Shown: positions 17,992 to 28,065, counted from the first letter of the stretch. The stretch: DNA of 64,000 nucleotides from an uncultured Aquimarina sp. (GCA_947496705.1 CANMDW010000004.1:1-64000); one strand, 5' to 3'. A program made the numbers and translations. Notes: a model not told the origin generated them from the sequence alone.

Positions 17992-18528
17992 ATGAAGAAA
18001 ATTCTTGCCTTTGCCGGTTCCAATAGTAGTACTTCTATCAATCATAAACTAGTAGAATTTGTTGCTTCAGAGATAAAAGAATATAACATAAAGGTGATTA
18101 GCTTAATAAGTTACTCAATGCCTATGTATAGTGAAGATGAGGAGAAAAACAATGGTTTTCCGGGGATGACGATGGGGTTAAAACAGGAAATTTCTGAGTC
18201 AGACGCTTTGATTATTTCGGTGAATGAGCATAATGGCGGGTGGAGCGCTTTTTTTAAAAACATAATAGATTGGTTGTCGCGACTGGATCGCAATTTTTTA
18301 GAAGGAAAGAAAATACTGTTGATGAGCACTTCACCAGGTAAAAGAGGGGGGCAAAGTTCACTGGAATTTGCCAAAAATGTGCTCCCCAGGTTTGGAGCCG
18401 AGATCGTAGAGAGCTTTAGTTTTCCATCTTTTTATGATAACTTTTCAACAGCAACCAATGAAGTTAAAGACGAAACTCTTTCATTGGGATTACATGAAGT
18501 TCTCAGTACTTTTGCACATCAAATTTAA
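17992..18528 (+). CDS. NADPH-dependent FMN reductase family protein
   Basis: A 178-residue flavodoxin-like oxidoreductase of the FMN_red family. The phosphate-binding loop of FMN is in FAGSNSSTSINH near residue 8. The NEHNGGWSAFFKNIIDWLSR block near 80 is typical of this family (usual form EYNGS.P..LKN.IDW). It would reduce FMN, quinones or azo compounds with NAD(P)H. It lies eight bases upstream of the chorismate-binding enzyme gene, so the two are probably co-transcribed without an obvious pathway link. Confidence 0.9.
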   Translation: MKKILAFAGSNSSTSINHKLVEFVASEIKEYNIKVISLISYSMPMYSEDEEKNNGFPGMTMGLKQEISESDALIISVNEHNGGWSAFFKNIIDWLSRLDRNFLEGKKILLMSTSPGKRGGQSSLEFAKNVLPRFGAEIVESFSFPSFYDNFSTATNEVKDETLSLGLHEVLSTFAHQI

Positions 18529-18536
18529 TGTAAAAG

Positions 18537-19856
18537 GTGCGGAGTGTCAAAAAATATACGTTAGAAAATCCATCAGATTTTAAAACCAGATTATTGTGTT
18601 GGGCACAACAATTTGATGAAGTTATGTGGTTGGATTCTAATGAATATCTGCAACAATATTCCAGTTATGACGCTGTTTTGGCAGTAGAAGAGTTTACTTC
18701 AATAAAAACAGATTACTATGACGCTTTTGATCAATTAAACGAATATCAAAAGCAAACGGCCGATTGGATTTTTGGGTACCTTTCTTATGACCTTAAAAAC
18801 GATACAGAAGATCTGATTTCTGAGAATCGTGATGAGTTACATTTTCCGGATTTGTATTTCTTTCAACCCAAAAAGCTGTTTTTTCTCAAAGGAAATACAT
18901 TAGAGATGCATTATTTGAGAATGGTAGACGATGAAATGACAGAAGATTTTGAAAAGATCTCTGTCACCCCGGCGAAGACTGCAACCTCATTAAGCGAACA
19001 GGATGATGAGCAACCTTGTGGTAAGGTAAAAATAAGCCTTCGTATCACCAAAGATATGTATAAGAAGAAAATACATCAGATGTTGGCGCATATCCACCGG
19101 GGAGATATTTACGAAGCCAATTTTTGTCAGGAGTTTTTTGCAGAGGATAGTTGCATAGATCCTTTGCAGACGTATCATCATCTTAATGATATTTCAAAGC
19201 CTCCTTTTGCTACATTCTTTAAGATGGATCATCAGTATTTATTATCGGCTTCGCCAGAACGCTATCTTCGGAAAGAAGGAGGGAAGATCATTTCACAACC
19301 CATTAAAGGGACCTCCAAAAGATCCCGGGACCTGGAAACAGACAGGCAGTTGGTAAAAGCCCTGGAAAGTGACCCCAAAGAGCGATCAGAGAATGTGATG
19401 ATTGTAGACCTGGTACGTAATGATTTATCCCGAACCGCGATAAAAGGGTCGGTTACCGTTGAAGAATTATGCACAGTCTATTCTTTTAAACAGGTTCATC
19501 AAATGATTTCTACGATAATTTCTGAGATTGATACAACTACTTCTCCTGTCGATGTTATTAAATCAACTTTTCCGATGGGGAGCATGACAGGAGCTCCTAA
19601 AATCTCTGCCATGAGGATCATCGAAGATTTAGAAGTGTCTAAAAGAGGTTTGTATAGTGGAGCAGTGGGATATTTTACTCCCGGCAAAGATTTTGATTTT
19701 AACGTGGTGATTCGAAGTATTCTCTATAATGAGAAGCAAAAATACGTCTCATATACAGTAGGAGGGGCGATAACAGCCAAATCTGATCCCGATAAAGAAT
19801 ATGAGGAATGTTTGCTAAAGGCCAAAGCGATGCGGGAAGTGTTGGAAGGGTTGTAG
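18537..19856 (+). CDS. pabB: Aminodeoxychorismate synthase component I (anthranilate synthase I family)
   Basis: A 439-residue chorismate-binding enzyme. The C-terminal catalytic block carries LLSASPERYLR, PIKGTSKRS, MIVDLVRNDLSR, GSMTGAPKISAM and SGAVGYF, all typical of PabB/TrpE. It would aminate chorismate, with glutaminase PabA supplying ammonia, to give aminodeoxychorismate for folate. A TrpE role is possible, but no trp genes are near and PabB is usual for stand-alone copies in this phylum. The start is a GTG at 18537; no in-frame ATG is nearby. Confidence 0.87.
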   Translation: MRSVKKYTLENPSDFKTRLLCWAQQFDEVMWLDSNEYLQQYSSYDAVLAVEEFTSIKTDYYDAFDQLNEYQKQTADWIFGYLSYDLKNDTEDLISENRDELHFPDLYFFQPKKLFFLKGNTLEMHYLRMVDDEMTEDFEKISVTPAKTATSLSEQDDEQPCGKVKISLRITKDMYKKKIHQMLAHIHRGDIYEANFCQEFFAEDSCIDPLQTYHHLNDISKPPFATFFKMDHQYLLSASPERYLRKEGGKIISQPIKGTSKRSRDLETDRQLVKALESDPKERSENVMIVDLVRNDLSRTAIKGSVTVEELCTVYSFKQVHQMISTIISEIDTTTSPVDVIKSTFPMGSMTGAPKISAMRIIEDLEVSKRGLYSGAVGYFTPGKDFDFNVVIRSILYNEKQKYVSYTVGGAITAKSDPDKEYEECLLKAKAMREVLEGL

Positions 19857-19873
19857 TAGAAAGTGTTCAGTTT

Positions 19874-19904
19874 GCAGCCCAGAATAAAAGTCTAAATGAG
19901 TTCA
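19874..19904. repeat. Dispersed 31-bp repeat, copy 1
   Basis: GCAGCCCAGAATAAAAGTCT and the following AAATGAGTTCA are found again, inverted and almost identical (one extra base, few changes), at 27103-27134. The 3' half TGAACTCATTTA also occurs at 61301. Both long copies lie in non-coding spacers. Confidence 0.7.
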
Positions 19905-20139
19905 ATCTTATAATTTATATAAAGTCAAGAGAAAAACATCAAAAAACCTTAAGTACTTAATCTTTTTTGTCCGATTGATCATTTTGAGGATGAGTAAGAT
20001 AATTTATAGAGGTGACACTATTTCTTGTATCCTATTGTGTAGCTAATTAATCTTATTATGGGCAAGAAAGGTAACGAAAACCAAAAACTTCACACGTTCG
20101 TTTCTTTAAATTTTGTAATTTAATAGCTCATTAATTATT

Positions 20140-22476
20140 ATGTTTCGTTTTATTTTAGTTTTATTTCTTTTTAATCAAACAATTTGCGCTCAAGAATTAA
20201 CTAGTGTTAAAATAGATTCTGTTTTAAAACAGTTTCATACTAACAAGTCTGTAGTGCTTCATATTCATAGTAATAAAAGTACTTACATTAGTGACGAAAA
20301 AATTTGGTTTAGTATTTATGCATTCGAAAAAGAAAGTGCAAAAATCAATGAAAACAATTACAATGTTGTTTTACAACTAACAGACGCAAGTAACACTATT
20401 CTTTCAAAATCATTGCTCTATTTAAGTAATGGTCAAGCGAATGGTAACTTTACTTTAAATCCTGAAACGAAAACCAATACATATTACCTCAGAGCTTTTA
20501 TTTCTAATAACTCAAACCCCAATATTATTTTTACTAAAGCTATAAGAATTATTAATCCTTCTACCTCTTTAAAATCTGAAAATACAGTAAATAATAACAC
20601 AAAATCGGATGTTCAAATTTTACCAGAAGGGGGTTATTTAATTTCGGATGCAATAAATAGTTGTGGCATTAAAATTTTAAACGCTAACGGAAAAGGCATT
20701 CAGCTTAAAAACTTAACTCTTGAAGATAACAAAGGCAATATTTTAAAAAGTAGTATAGCCACAAACGCTTTAGGAATGGGAAAATTTTCCTTTATACCAA
20801 AAGAAAACACTACTTATTTTTTACGTTCTACATCCGCAAATTTCAAACAAAAACTACCAAGAACTTATCAATTGGGAATTGCCTTAAAACTAGAGCAAAA
20901 CTTTAAAACGGGTGAATTACAAATAGAACTAAATACCAATGAAAAATCACTTGCTGCATACAGCAATCAAGACATTATTATAACCATTCATAAAGGAGGT
21001 CTTGCACGCAGTTATATAACGCAATTTGAAGAAGACTATCCAAAATTGGTTTTAAATATTCCGAGTCATAAACTGTTTTCTGGAACAAATACAATTACAG
21101 TATTCAATAATGATTTCAAGCCCCTGGTTGAACGCTTATTTTTTAATTTTGAAAGTGTAAAAGAAAATGACTCTTTCATTTATGAGGCTTCAAAAGTAAA
21201 CGACACACTTACCTATACGATCATAAATAAGGTAAATAGTAAAACTGTTAAAACGCAAACGAGCATTTCGGTTTTACCTCTAAAAACTTTTGCAAACACG
21301 AATCGTGATCATATATTTGCTTCGGTCTACTTAAAACCATTTTTAAAGGGAAGTATTGAAAATCCTTCGTATTACTTTCAAAAAAATAACAACCAAAAAC
21401 GTTTTGAACTGGATTTACTACTCCTTAATCAAGGTTGGAGTAAGTATAATTGGAATACTATTTTTAATGCTGAAAAAACTCCAGAATTAAAAGACAATTC
21501 CGGACTTACAATTTCTGGATATGTTGTACCTCTCAATAAGAAACAAAATTTAAAAAGTATTTTGCTGTACTCTAAAACCAATAAGAATATTAAACTAGTT
21601 CATCTAAATAATGACAACACTTTTTATATTGAAAACCTGATATTACAAACAGATTCTGAGTTTGAATTTTCTGCGCTTGACAATTCTGGAAAACCTGTAA
21701 AAGCCAACTTCTTTTTTACGGTAAAACCGTTAGGTAAAGTTTTAGATAAAAAGTTTGAAATAGATGTTACAAATCCATTTTCTGAAACTAATTTGGCCGA
21801 AATAAGCACAGAAAATTTTGAAGGCGAAGTTCTAGACGAAGTCGTCATCAATGTGAAGAAGTTAAAGTTTAAAAAATTTACAAGAGGACGATTTGGTGTT
21901 AAAGTAGATTCTTCTTTACATGCTTATACAACTGTTGAAAATTATTTTAAAAGCAAAGAAGGCTTACGGTTGGCATACCATTTTGCAGGCGGAAGCGATT
22001 TTGATGGTTATTACTGGACGTACAGAGATGGTTCAAAAGCATATTTTATTTTAAACGGAAAGCGTGCTACCTACATGAATGGTCTTTTGAAAACCAATAT
22101 GGAGCATGTATTAGAACTTTATCATGGAGGACGTGATGGGTATGGGCATAGAAACAGCCACTTAATTTATACTAACGGAAAAGAACTCGAATTGCCTGAA
22201 TATTTAAAAACCTCAAAAGTTTTTAAACTAAAAAACGGATTTACATTTCAAAAAGAAACGTATAAACCAGAATATATTGATTACGAAAGTGATTCCTACC
22301 AAAAATTTGCAGCAATTGCCTGGGAACCTTTAGTAAAGAGTAATCAAAATGGCTACAACAAAATATCATTTATCAATCCAGGGAAACACAATTTACTTTT
22401 TTATATTGAGGGCTTTACTGAAACCGGTGAACCATTTAGTACAATAACGTCTTATGAAAATATGAATAGTAATTAA
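20140..22476 (+). CDS. Large exported protein, MG2-like N-terminus and TonB-plug-like C-terminus
   Basis: A 778-residue protein with a Sec signal (cleaved near TICAQE). Residues 30-130 resemble a macroglobulin MG2-type beta-sandwich (HIHSNKSTYISDEKIWFSIY). Around residues 565-690 a segment (EVLDEVVINVKK ... YFILNGKRATYMNG) resembles a TonB-dependent-receptor plug but no barrel follows. Such barrel-less proteins are widespread in Bacteroidota and their role is unknown, perhaps in outer-membrane protein complexes. It is flanked by 280-330-base spacers, is unusually AT-rich even for this window, and has no operon partner. Confidence 0.7.
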   Translation: MFRFILVLFLFNQTICAQELTSVKIDSVLKQFHTNKSVVLHIHSNKSTYISDEKIWFSIYAFEKESAKINENNYNVVLQLTDASNTILSKSLLYLSNGQANGNFTLNPETKTNTYYLRAFISNNSNPNIIFTKAIRIINPSTSLKSENTVNNNTKSDVQILPEGGYLISDAINSCGIKILNANGKGIQLKNLTLEDNKGNILKSSIATNALGMGKFSFIPKENTTYFLRSTSANFKQKLPRTYQLGIALKLEQNFKTGELQIELNTNEKSLAAYSNQDIIITIHKGGLARSYITQFEEDYPKLVLNIPSHKLFSGTNTITVFNNDFKPLVERLFFNFESVKENDSFIYEASKVNDTLTYTIINKVNSKTVKTQTSISVLPLKTFANTNRDHIFASVYLKPFLKGSIENPSYYFQKNNNQKRFELDLLLLNQGWSKYNWNTIFNAEKTPELKDNSGLTISGYVVPLNKKQNLKSILLYSKTNKNIKLVHLNNDNTFYIENLILQTDSEFEFSALDNSGKPVKANFFFTVKPLGKVLDKKFEIDVTNPFSETNLAEISTENFEGEVLDEVVINVKKLKFKKFTRGRFGVKVDSSLHAYTTVENYFKSKEGLRLAYHFAGGSDFDGYYWTYRDGSKAYFILNGKRATYMNGLLKTNMEHVLELYHGGRDGYGHRNSHLIYTNGKELELPEYLKTSKVFKLKNGFTFQKETYKPEYIDYESDSYQKFAAIAWEPLVKSNQNGYNKISFINPGKHNLLFYIEGFTETGEPFSTITSYENMNSN

Positions 22477-22802
22477 AGATAAAAAAATGAAAATCGCATG
22501 AAACCTTGCTATTTTTCCTTTAATGACTTTTCTTAAAGTTGTTTCCGAGTATCTCTTCTCTGTTTTTGTGGCATATTAGTCCTCGTATTCTTTGTATCGT
22601 GCTCCGAGCAAGTACATATTTCCTAGCTTGATAACTTACCTTTGCTGTAAAAAAAATTTTAGAAGCCAACTTTATAAAGAATTATAGAAATATAGAAGCA
22701 AAATATCAAAAACTAATATCATCGCGATTATATCATCAATACTCCAGAAAAATTTGGTGTAAACTAATAAACTGCCAACTGTATACTACTAGAGACTGCT
22801 AA
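22477..22802. other. Spacer without recognised features
   Basis: An AT-rich, convergent spacer between the MG2-like protein gene and the sigma-like protein gene. No open frame, clear hairpin terminator or repeat was seen. Confidence 0.6.
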
Positions 22803-23504
22803 CTATATCAAATTACGCCTAAAACTTTTCCTAACATCAATAATTGTTTCTTTAACTTCTTGTGCCGTCAGATCTTTGACAATGGCTATTTCTTCAAAGT
22901 TTAGCTTTCCAAAAACAAAAAGATCAATGATTTTGGAAGTTTCCATAGGTAACCAGCTATAGAATTTACCTAATAATTTTTGTTTTCTAAAATCTGAAGA
23001 CGGCTCAGTATCTATAACCTTAAGAATGGCCGAGTCGAGATCATCGTAAATAAAGTTTTGTTTATTTTCAGAGTTTTGATGATAGCAGATATCATCCAAT
23101 TCTTCCTTCATAATAAGTTCATTATCACCCTCTACAGTGAAGCTCTCTTCGAGCTTTTCGAGCTCGCTTGCCAGAAAATGACTGGTACTGATATTTTTTT
23201 GATGCCAGCCTTCACGAATGTTTAATTCATCGATAAGTTCATCGACAATCTTAAAAAGTCTGAGCTCAAGAGATAAAGTATCGATATCAACATCAAGATG
23301 ATCGCTGTACAATTTTACGATGGCATCATCGATAATACCATTAGAGCAATACATGTTTTGGGGTAAAATACCTACGCTTTCTGCAATGTATAATCTATGT
23401 TTTACATATGGATGTAGGTGTGGAACAATGGATAATAGTTTTTTACCGAAGTCCCTTTGATCATCATTTCCGTGAGATTGTTGCAATTTGTGTCTCCTAT
23501 TCAT
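22803..23504 (-). CDS. Hypothetical protein with sigma-factor region 4-like C-terminus
   Basis: A 233-residue acidic cytoplasmic protein. The last 60 residues (IDLFVFGKLNFEEIAIVKDL, then TAQEVKETIIDVRKSFRRNL) follow the pattern of sigma-70 region 4: a hydrophobic helix, an EEIA-type helix-turn-helix and a basic recognition helix. The N-terminal 160 residues lack a recognisable region 2. It could be a degenerate sigma factor or a related DNA-binding regulator. It is divergent from tilS across 163 bases, and I know no characterised homologue. Confidence 0.65.
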   Translation of the reverse strand: MNRRHKLQQSHGNDDQRDFGKKLLSIVPHLHPYVKHRLYIAESVGILPQNMYCSNGIIDDAIVKLYSDHLDVDIDTLSLELRLFKIVDELIDELNIREGWHQKNISTSHFLASELEKLEESFTVEGDNELIMKEELDDICYHQNSENKQNFIYDDLDSAILKVIDTEPSSDFRKQKLLGKFYSWLPMETSKIIDLFVFGKLNFEEIAIVKDLTAQEVKETIIDVRKSFRRNLI

Positions 23505-23667
23505 TGGTAGGTGATTTAAGAGTTGTTTTTTAAAAATAACGAAAACAAACGAATTTTGATGTTAAAAACTTGTAAATCAGCATATAATTCTATTTTTAGA
23601 ACCGATTGGGATAGCAAATCAAAATTGTATATTTGAAAAACCATAAAAGGCGTAGTCCAAAAACCTG

Positions 23668-24981
23668 TTGTTACAAGAATTTAAAGAACATATTACCACT
23701 CATCTTTCCTTTTTGTCTGGAAGCAGATTGCTAATTGCCTGTAGCGGAGGATTAGATAGTGTTGTTCTTATAAAGTTATGTCATGAACTACAATTCGAAT
23801 TTGGGACTGCCCATTGCAATTTTAAGTTAAGAGGGCTTGAAAGTGATGATGATGAAAAGTTTGTTAAAGCACTGGCAGATAAAGTTCGATCGCCATTTTT
23901 TGTAATGCATTTTGATACCAAAAAATATGCAAAAGACCATCATTTGTCTATTCAAATGGCAGCAAGAGAACTTCGATATACCTGGTTCAGGGAGCTTGCA
24001 GAAAAATACCGGTATGATTATATTTTAACTGCACATCATGCAGATGATACCCTGGAGACTTTTTTGATCAATCTTTCCAGGGGTACGGGTATTGAGGGGC
24101 TTACAGGAATACCAGAGACCAATGATAAGCTTGTTCGCCCGCTTTTACCTTTTTCAAGGGATCAGATTATGGAATTTGCCAAAAAGAGTGCATTGCAATG
24201 GAGAGAAGATAGCAGTAACAATAGTACCAAGTATGTAAGAAATAAACTTAGACACGATGTGATACCAGATTTAAAATCGGTGCATCCTCAGTTTTTGCAG
24301 AATTTTCAGACTACTTTGAAATATGTAAACCAGAGTAATGATTTTATTAAAAATCAGGTGCTTAACATGAAAAAAGAGTTGTTTGAATCTTTAGACAACG
24401 ATGTGGTGCGTATACTAATAAACAGGTTGCGTGAATACGGAAATCCAAGAACTAGTTTGTATTTTTTGTTAAATGACTATGGTTTTAAGGCCTGGGATGA
24501 TATAGAGCAGATGATAACGGCACAGTCGGGGAAGCAGATTTTCTCAGAAACACATAGATTGGTAAAAGACAGAGGTTATTTACTGTTAAGCCCTATTGCT
24601 GAAGAAATTTCAGACCGTATGTATACCATACCTGAAGAAGAAAACATGTTGATGATCCCATCTGGAATGCTTAAGTTTAAGATTGTGAAAGAAATTTCTC
24701 ATGTCGATATGAAAACAATCTATGTTGATAAAGAAAAGTTAAAATATCCACTTACTGTAAGAAAATGGAAAGAAGGCGACTACTTTTACCCGCTAGGAAT
24801 GAAAGGCAAAAAGAAGTTAAGTAAGTATTTTAAAGATGAAAAACTATCTTTATTGGCCAAAGAAAGAGTGTGGTTGTTATGTTCTGAAAAAGAAATTGTA
24901 TGGATCATAAATTACAGAGCAGATAACAGATTTAAGATAATGCCACAAACAAAACAAATACTAAAAATTACAATAACCTAA
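23668..24981 (+). CDS. tilS: tRNA(Ile)-lysidine synthase
   Basis: A 437-residue essential enzyme that attaches lysine to C34 of tRNA-Ile(CAU), changing its decoding from AUG to AUA. The ATP-pyrophosphatase P-loop is ACSGGLDSVV with SGGLDS at 26-31. The DDTLETFLINLSRGTG and WREDSSN blocks are typical, and the C-terminal TilS domain holds KWKEGDYFYPLGMKGKKKLS. The start is a TTG, since no in-frame ATG or GTG precedes MLQEFK. Its stop overlaps the dsbD start by one base (TAATG), so the two are translationally coupled. Confidence 0.95.
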   Translation: MLQEFKEHITTHLSFLSGSRLLIACSGGLDSVVLIKLCHELQFEFGTAHCNFKLRGLESDDDEKFVKALADKVRSPFFVMHFDTKKYAKDHHLSIQMAARELRYTWFRELAEKYRYDYILTAHHADDTLETFLINLSRGTGIEGLTGIPETNDKLVRPLLPFSRDQIMEFAKKSALQWREDSSNNSTKYVRNKLRHDVIPDLKSVHPQFLQNFQTTLKYVNQSNDFIKNQVLNMKKELFESLDNDVVRILINRLREYGNPRTSLYFLLNDYGFKAWDDIEQMITAQSGKQIFSETHRLVKDRGYLLLSPIAEEISDRMYTIPEEENMLMIPSGMLKFKIVKEISHVDMKTIYVDKEKLKYPLTVRKWKEGDYFYPLGMKGKKKLSKYFKDEKLSLLAKERVWLLCSEKEIVWIINYRADNRFKIMPQTKQILKITIT

Positions 24982-26960
24982 TGCGGAACACCTTATCATT
25001 ACTGACAATATTTTTATTCTCTACAACGCTTTTTTCGCAAACTTTAGATCCCATAAAATGGAAGGCTACCATAGAAAAAGAAGCAGACGATGTTTATGTA
25101 CTATACTTTAAGGCAACTTTGGATAAAGGCTGGCATTTGTACTCCCAAAATGAAGCTGAAACAGACGAAATAGCACCAACACCAACCGAATTTAGCTTTG
25201 ATAACACGACAGAGACATACGAACTTCTGGGTGAGACTTTTGAACCCAAAGGTATTGAGAAGTATGATAATATTTTTGAAATGGACGTCAAGTATTTTGA
25301 GGATGAAGTCACTTTTTCTCAAAAAATCAAACGTATAGACAAGAACCTAAAAGCGGTAAAAGCAGAAGTTTTCTTTTCGGTTTGTGATGATGAGAAATGC
25401 CTGGCACCAGAAACCATTGAGTTTGATCTGGATCTTAGCGGAGAAGCGACCGAAAATAAAGGAGATTTATCTAGTATCACGGCAGAAGATCAAATTAAGT
25501 CCAAAGCTTTAAATATTGAAGTAAAAGGCAAAGAGGTTTTTCCTTCAGAACAGGTAGAAGATAAAAGCTATCTAAACATATTTATTCTTGGGTTTTTAGG
25601 AGGTTTAATTGCCTTGTTAACACCCTGTGTATTCCCGATGATACCGCTTACAGTATCGTTCTTTACAAAAGGAGCAAAAGACCGCAAGAAAGGGCTGTTC
25701 AATGCAATTTTATATGGTTTTTTTATATTTATAATCTATGTGCTTCTTAGTCTTCCTTTCCACTTACTGGATTCGGTAGATCCAGAAATACTAAATAATA
25801 TTTCGACCAATGTGACACTCAATATTATCTTCTTTGTGATCTTCATTGTCTTTGCTATATCGTTTTTTGGATATTTTGAAATTACCTTACCGGCATCCTG
25901 GAGTAATAGCCTCGACAGTAAAGCCAATAGTATCGGTGGAGTTGTGGGTGTCTTTTTTATGGCGTTAACTCTGGCATTGGTCTCGTTTTCATGTACGGGT
26001 CCGATTTTGGGTTCATTATTAGGTGGATCATTAAGTACCGATGGAGGAGCGATGCAATTAAGTTTCGGGATGGGAGGGTTTGGATTAGCTTTAGCCTTGC
26101 CATTTGGATTATTTGCCTTGTTTCCAAATTGGTTGAATTCACTGCCAAAAAGCGGAGGCTGGTTAAACACCGTAAAAGTAGTCTTAGGATTTATAGAGAT
26201 CGCACTGGCATTCAAATTTTTGTCCAATGCAGACCTTGTAGAACACTGGGGAATCCTAAAACGAGAAGTGTTTATTGCCATTTGGATACTTACAGGAATA
26301 GGGATGGTCTTATATCTCTTTGGTAAAATACGTTTCCCTCATGATGGCCCCAAACAAAAATTAGGCCTGGCAAGAAAGACGTTAGGCATTTTTACATTGG
26401 CTTTTGTAATGTATTTGATTCCCGGCCTTACCAATACTGCTTATGCAAATCTGAAGTTGTTAAGTGGTTTCCCTCCGCCATTGTTTTATAGTGTTTATGA
26501 AAAAGAAGCGCACGGCCCATTGGGATTAAATGCCTATACAGATTTTAAAGAAGGTTTAAAAGCTGCTAAAGCTCAAAATAAACCAATCATGATTGACTTT
26601 ACCGGCTGGGCCTGCGTAAATTGTCGAAAAATGGAAGAGCAGGTATGGAGCGATCCCGAAATTATCGACATTCTTAAAAATGAATATGTGCTCATTTCTT
26701 TATATGTTGATGATCGTAAAAAACTTTCAGAAGAAGAAAAATTCAAATACTTAAAACCAGACGGAAAAGTTAAAAATATAAAAACCATTGGAGATAAGTG
26801 GGCTACTTTTCAAACCTTGAATTTCCAGAATAATTCTCAACCTTATTATGTCTTATTAGATGCCGGTATGAACTTATTAAATCATACTACAGCTTATACT
26901 CCCGATACCAATGAATACCTGGAATGGTTGAAAACAGGTTTAAAAAATTTTAGCAAATAA
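24981..26960 (+). CDS. dsbD: Thiol:disulfide interchange protein DsbD
   Basis: A 659-residue inner-membrane protein that carries electrons from cytoplasmic thioredoxin to periplasmic thiol proteins and cytochrome c maturation. Order: signal peptide, N-terminal beta domain (residues 20-150), eight-helix membrane core (about 190-490) with its cysteines in TPCVFPMIP and SFSCTGPILG, and a C-terminal thioredoxin domain with active site WACVNCRKME. Gene order with tilS is overlapping. The C-terminal domain is of the usual length for Bacteroidota DsbD. Confidence 0.95.
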   Translation: MRNTLSLLTIFLFSTTLFSQTLDPIKWKATIEKEADDVYVLYFKATLDKGWHLYSQNEAETDEIAPTPTEFSFDNTTETYELLGETFEPKGIEKYDNIFEMDVKYFEDEVTFSQKIKRIDKNLKAVKAEVFFSVCDDEKCLAPETIEFDLDLSGEATENKGDLSSITAEDQIKSKALNIEVKGKEVFPSEQVEDKSYLNIFILGFLGGLIALLTPCVFPMIPLTVSFFTKGAKDRKKGLFNAILYGFFIFIIYVLLSLPFHLLDSVDPEILNNISTNVTLNIIFFVIFIVFAISFFGYFEITLPASWSNSLDSKANSIGGVVGVFFMALTLALVSFSCTGPILGSLLGGSLSTDGGAMQLSFGMGGFGLALALPFGLFALFPNWLNSLPKSGGWLNTVKVVLGFIEIALAFKFLSNADLVEHWGILKREVFIAIWILTGIGMVLYLFGKIRFPHDGPKQKLGLARKTLGIFTLAFVMYLIPGLTNTAYANLKLLSGFPPPLFYSVYEKEAHGPLGLNAYTDFKEGLKAAKAQNKPIMIDFTGWACVNCRKMEEQVWSDPEIIDILKNEYVLISLYVDDRKKLSEEEKFKYLKPDGKVKNIKTIGDKWATFQTLNFQNNSQPYYVLLDAGMNLLNHTTAYTPDTNEYLEWLKTGLKNFSK

Positions 26961-27294
26961 TTAATCAGGGATTTCTTGTTTTCGAACAGCTTTGTCAATG
27001 AACACATCAATATTACACAAGAGTTAAAAATCTCAACGTACAATAAAAGGTCAAGATAAGTTCAATCTGAAAAGCCGATGTAAATAGCAAACATTTATTT
27101 AGTGAACTCATTTAGACTTTTTTATCTGGGCTGCGTGAAAGCATTTCTTCTCATGTAGTATGCTTGTTATGTTCATTGTTCCATTTCTTTGAAAGATCAC
27201 CCGTTATACAATAGATTATTATAACTTTGTTTGGGAATATTTTGAGTGCTATTAGACAAAAAAGCTTAATTGAGCTCATATAAATTTATACAGT
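26961..27294. other. Spacer containing the inverted copy of a dispersed repeat
   Basis: The spacer between dsbD and the VWA gene has no gene. Bases 27103-27134 (TGAACTCATTTAGACTTTTT and on to CTGGGCTGC) are the inverted copy of the repeat at 19874-19904. No terminator hairpin was recognised after dsbD. Confidence 0.6.
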
Positions 27295-27954
27295 ATGAAT
27301 AATAAACACAAAGTGTACAATTTGATAGTGTTGGATGAAAGTGGTTCGATGTATTCAATCAAAGAAATGGTAATAAGTGGATTTAATGAAGTTGTACAAA
27401 CAGTCAAAGGAGTTGCAAAAGAATTTCCAGAACAAGAGCATTATATTTCGTTCATATCTTTTAATAGTTTAAAAATAAAGACGCATCTTGATTGTGAGCT
27501 TATAAGTAAATTAAATGAAATTAATGGAGAGGGCTACCGACCAAATTCGGGAACCCCGTTATTTGATGCAATGGGATATAGTATCAATAGCTTAAGAGAA
27601 AAAACAGACCATGAAAAAGACTATAATGTTTTAGTTACCATTTTAACAGATGGAATGGAAAACGCTTCAAAAGAATACAACAGGCAGGCTATAAAAGCTT
27701 TAGTTGATGAAATGGAGAAAAAGAACTGGACTTTCACATACATTGGAGCTGATCATGGGGTAGAAGAATTTGCAGTTTCAATTTCAATAAAGAATTCTAT
27801 TAGATTTCAAAAAAATAAAGAGGGCATGGATAGGATGTTTGAACGCGAAAAAAAATCAAGATTAAATTATAGTAAAAGAATAAGGGAAAAAACCAACACA
27901 ACAGAGAACTTTTATTCAGATGATGATCTAAAAGATAAAAAAGACAAAAATTAA
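27295..27954 (+). CDS. von Willebrand factor type A domain protein
   Basis: A 219-residue stand-alone VWA protein without a signal peptide. The metal-ion-dependent adhesion site is visible as DESGSM (residues 14-19) and LTDGMEN near 120, with NSGTPLFDAMG supplying the threonine. The lysine-rich C-terminal 50 residues look disordered. Cytoplasmic VWA proteins of this size (TerY-like) act as scaffolds in stress or phage-response complexes. No such partners are adjacent here, so its role is open. Confidence 0.85.
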   Translation: MNNKHKVYNLIVLDESGSMYSIKEMVISGFNEVVQTVKGVAKEFPEQEHYISFISFNSLKIKTHLDCELISKLNEINGEGYRPNSGTPLFDAMGYSINSLREKTDHEKDYNVLVTILTDGMENASKEYNRQAIKALVDEMEKKNWTFTYIGADHGVEEFAVSISIKNSIRFQKNKEGMDRMFEREKKSRLNYSKRIREKTNTTENFYSDDDLKDKKDKN

Positions 27955-28065
27955 CCAGGGTTAAAATGTCAGTATCGGCAGAGTTTTGATACTGCATTTA
28001 GCAGATCCATTAGGCAAAATACATGTAAATAAAGATTACCAAAGGATGCATACTAAGAGAAGAAG

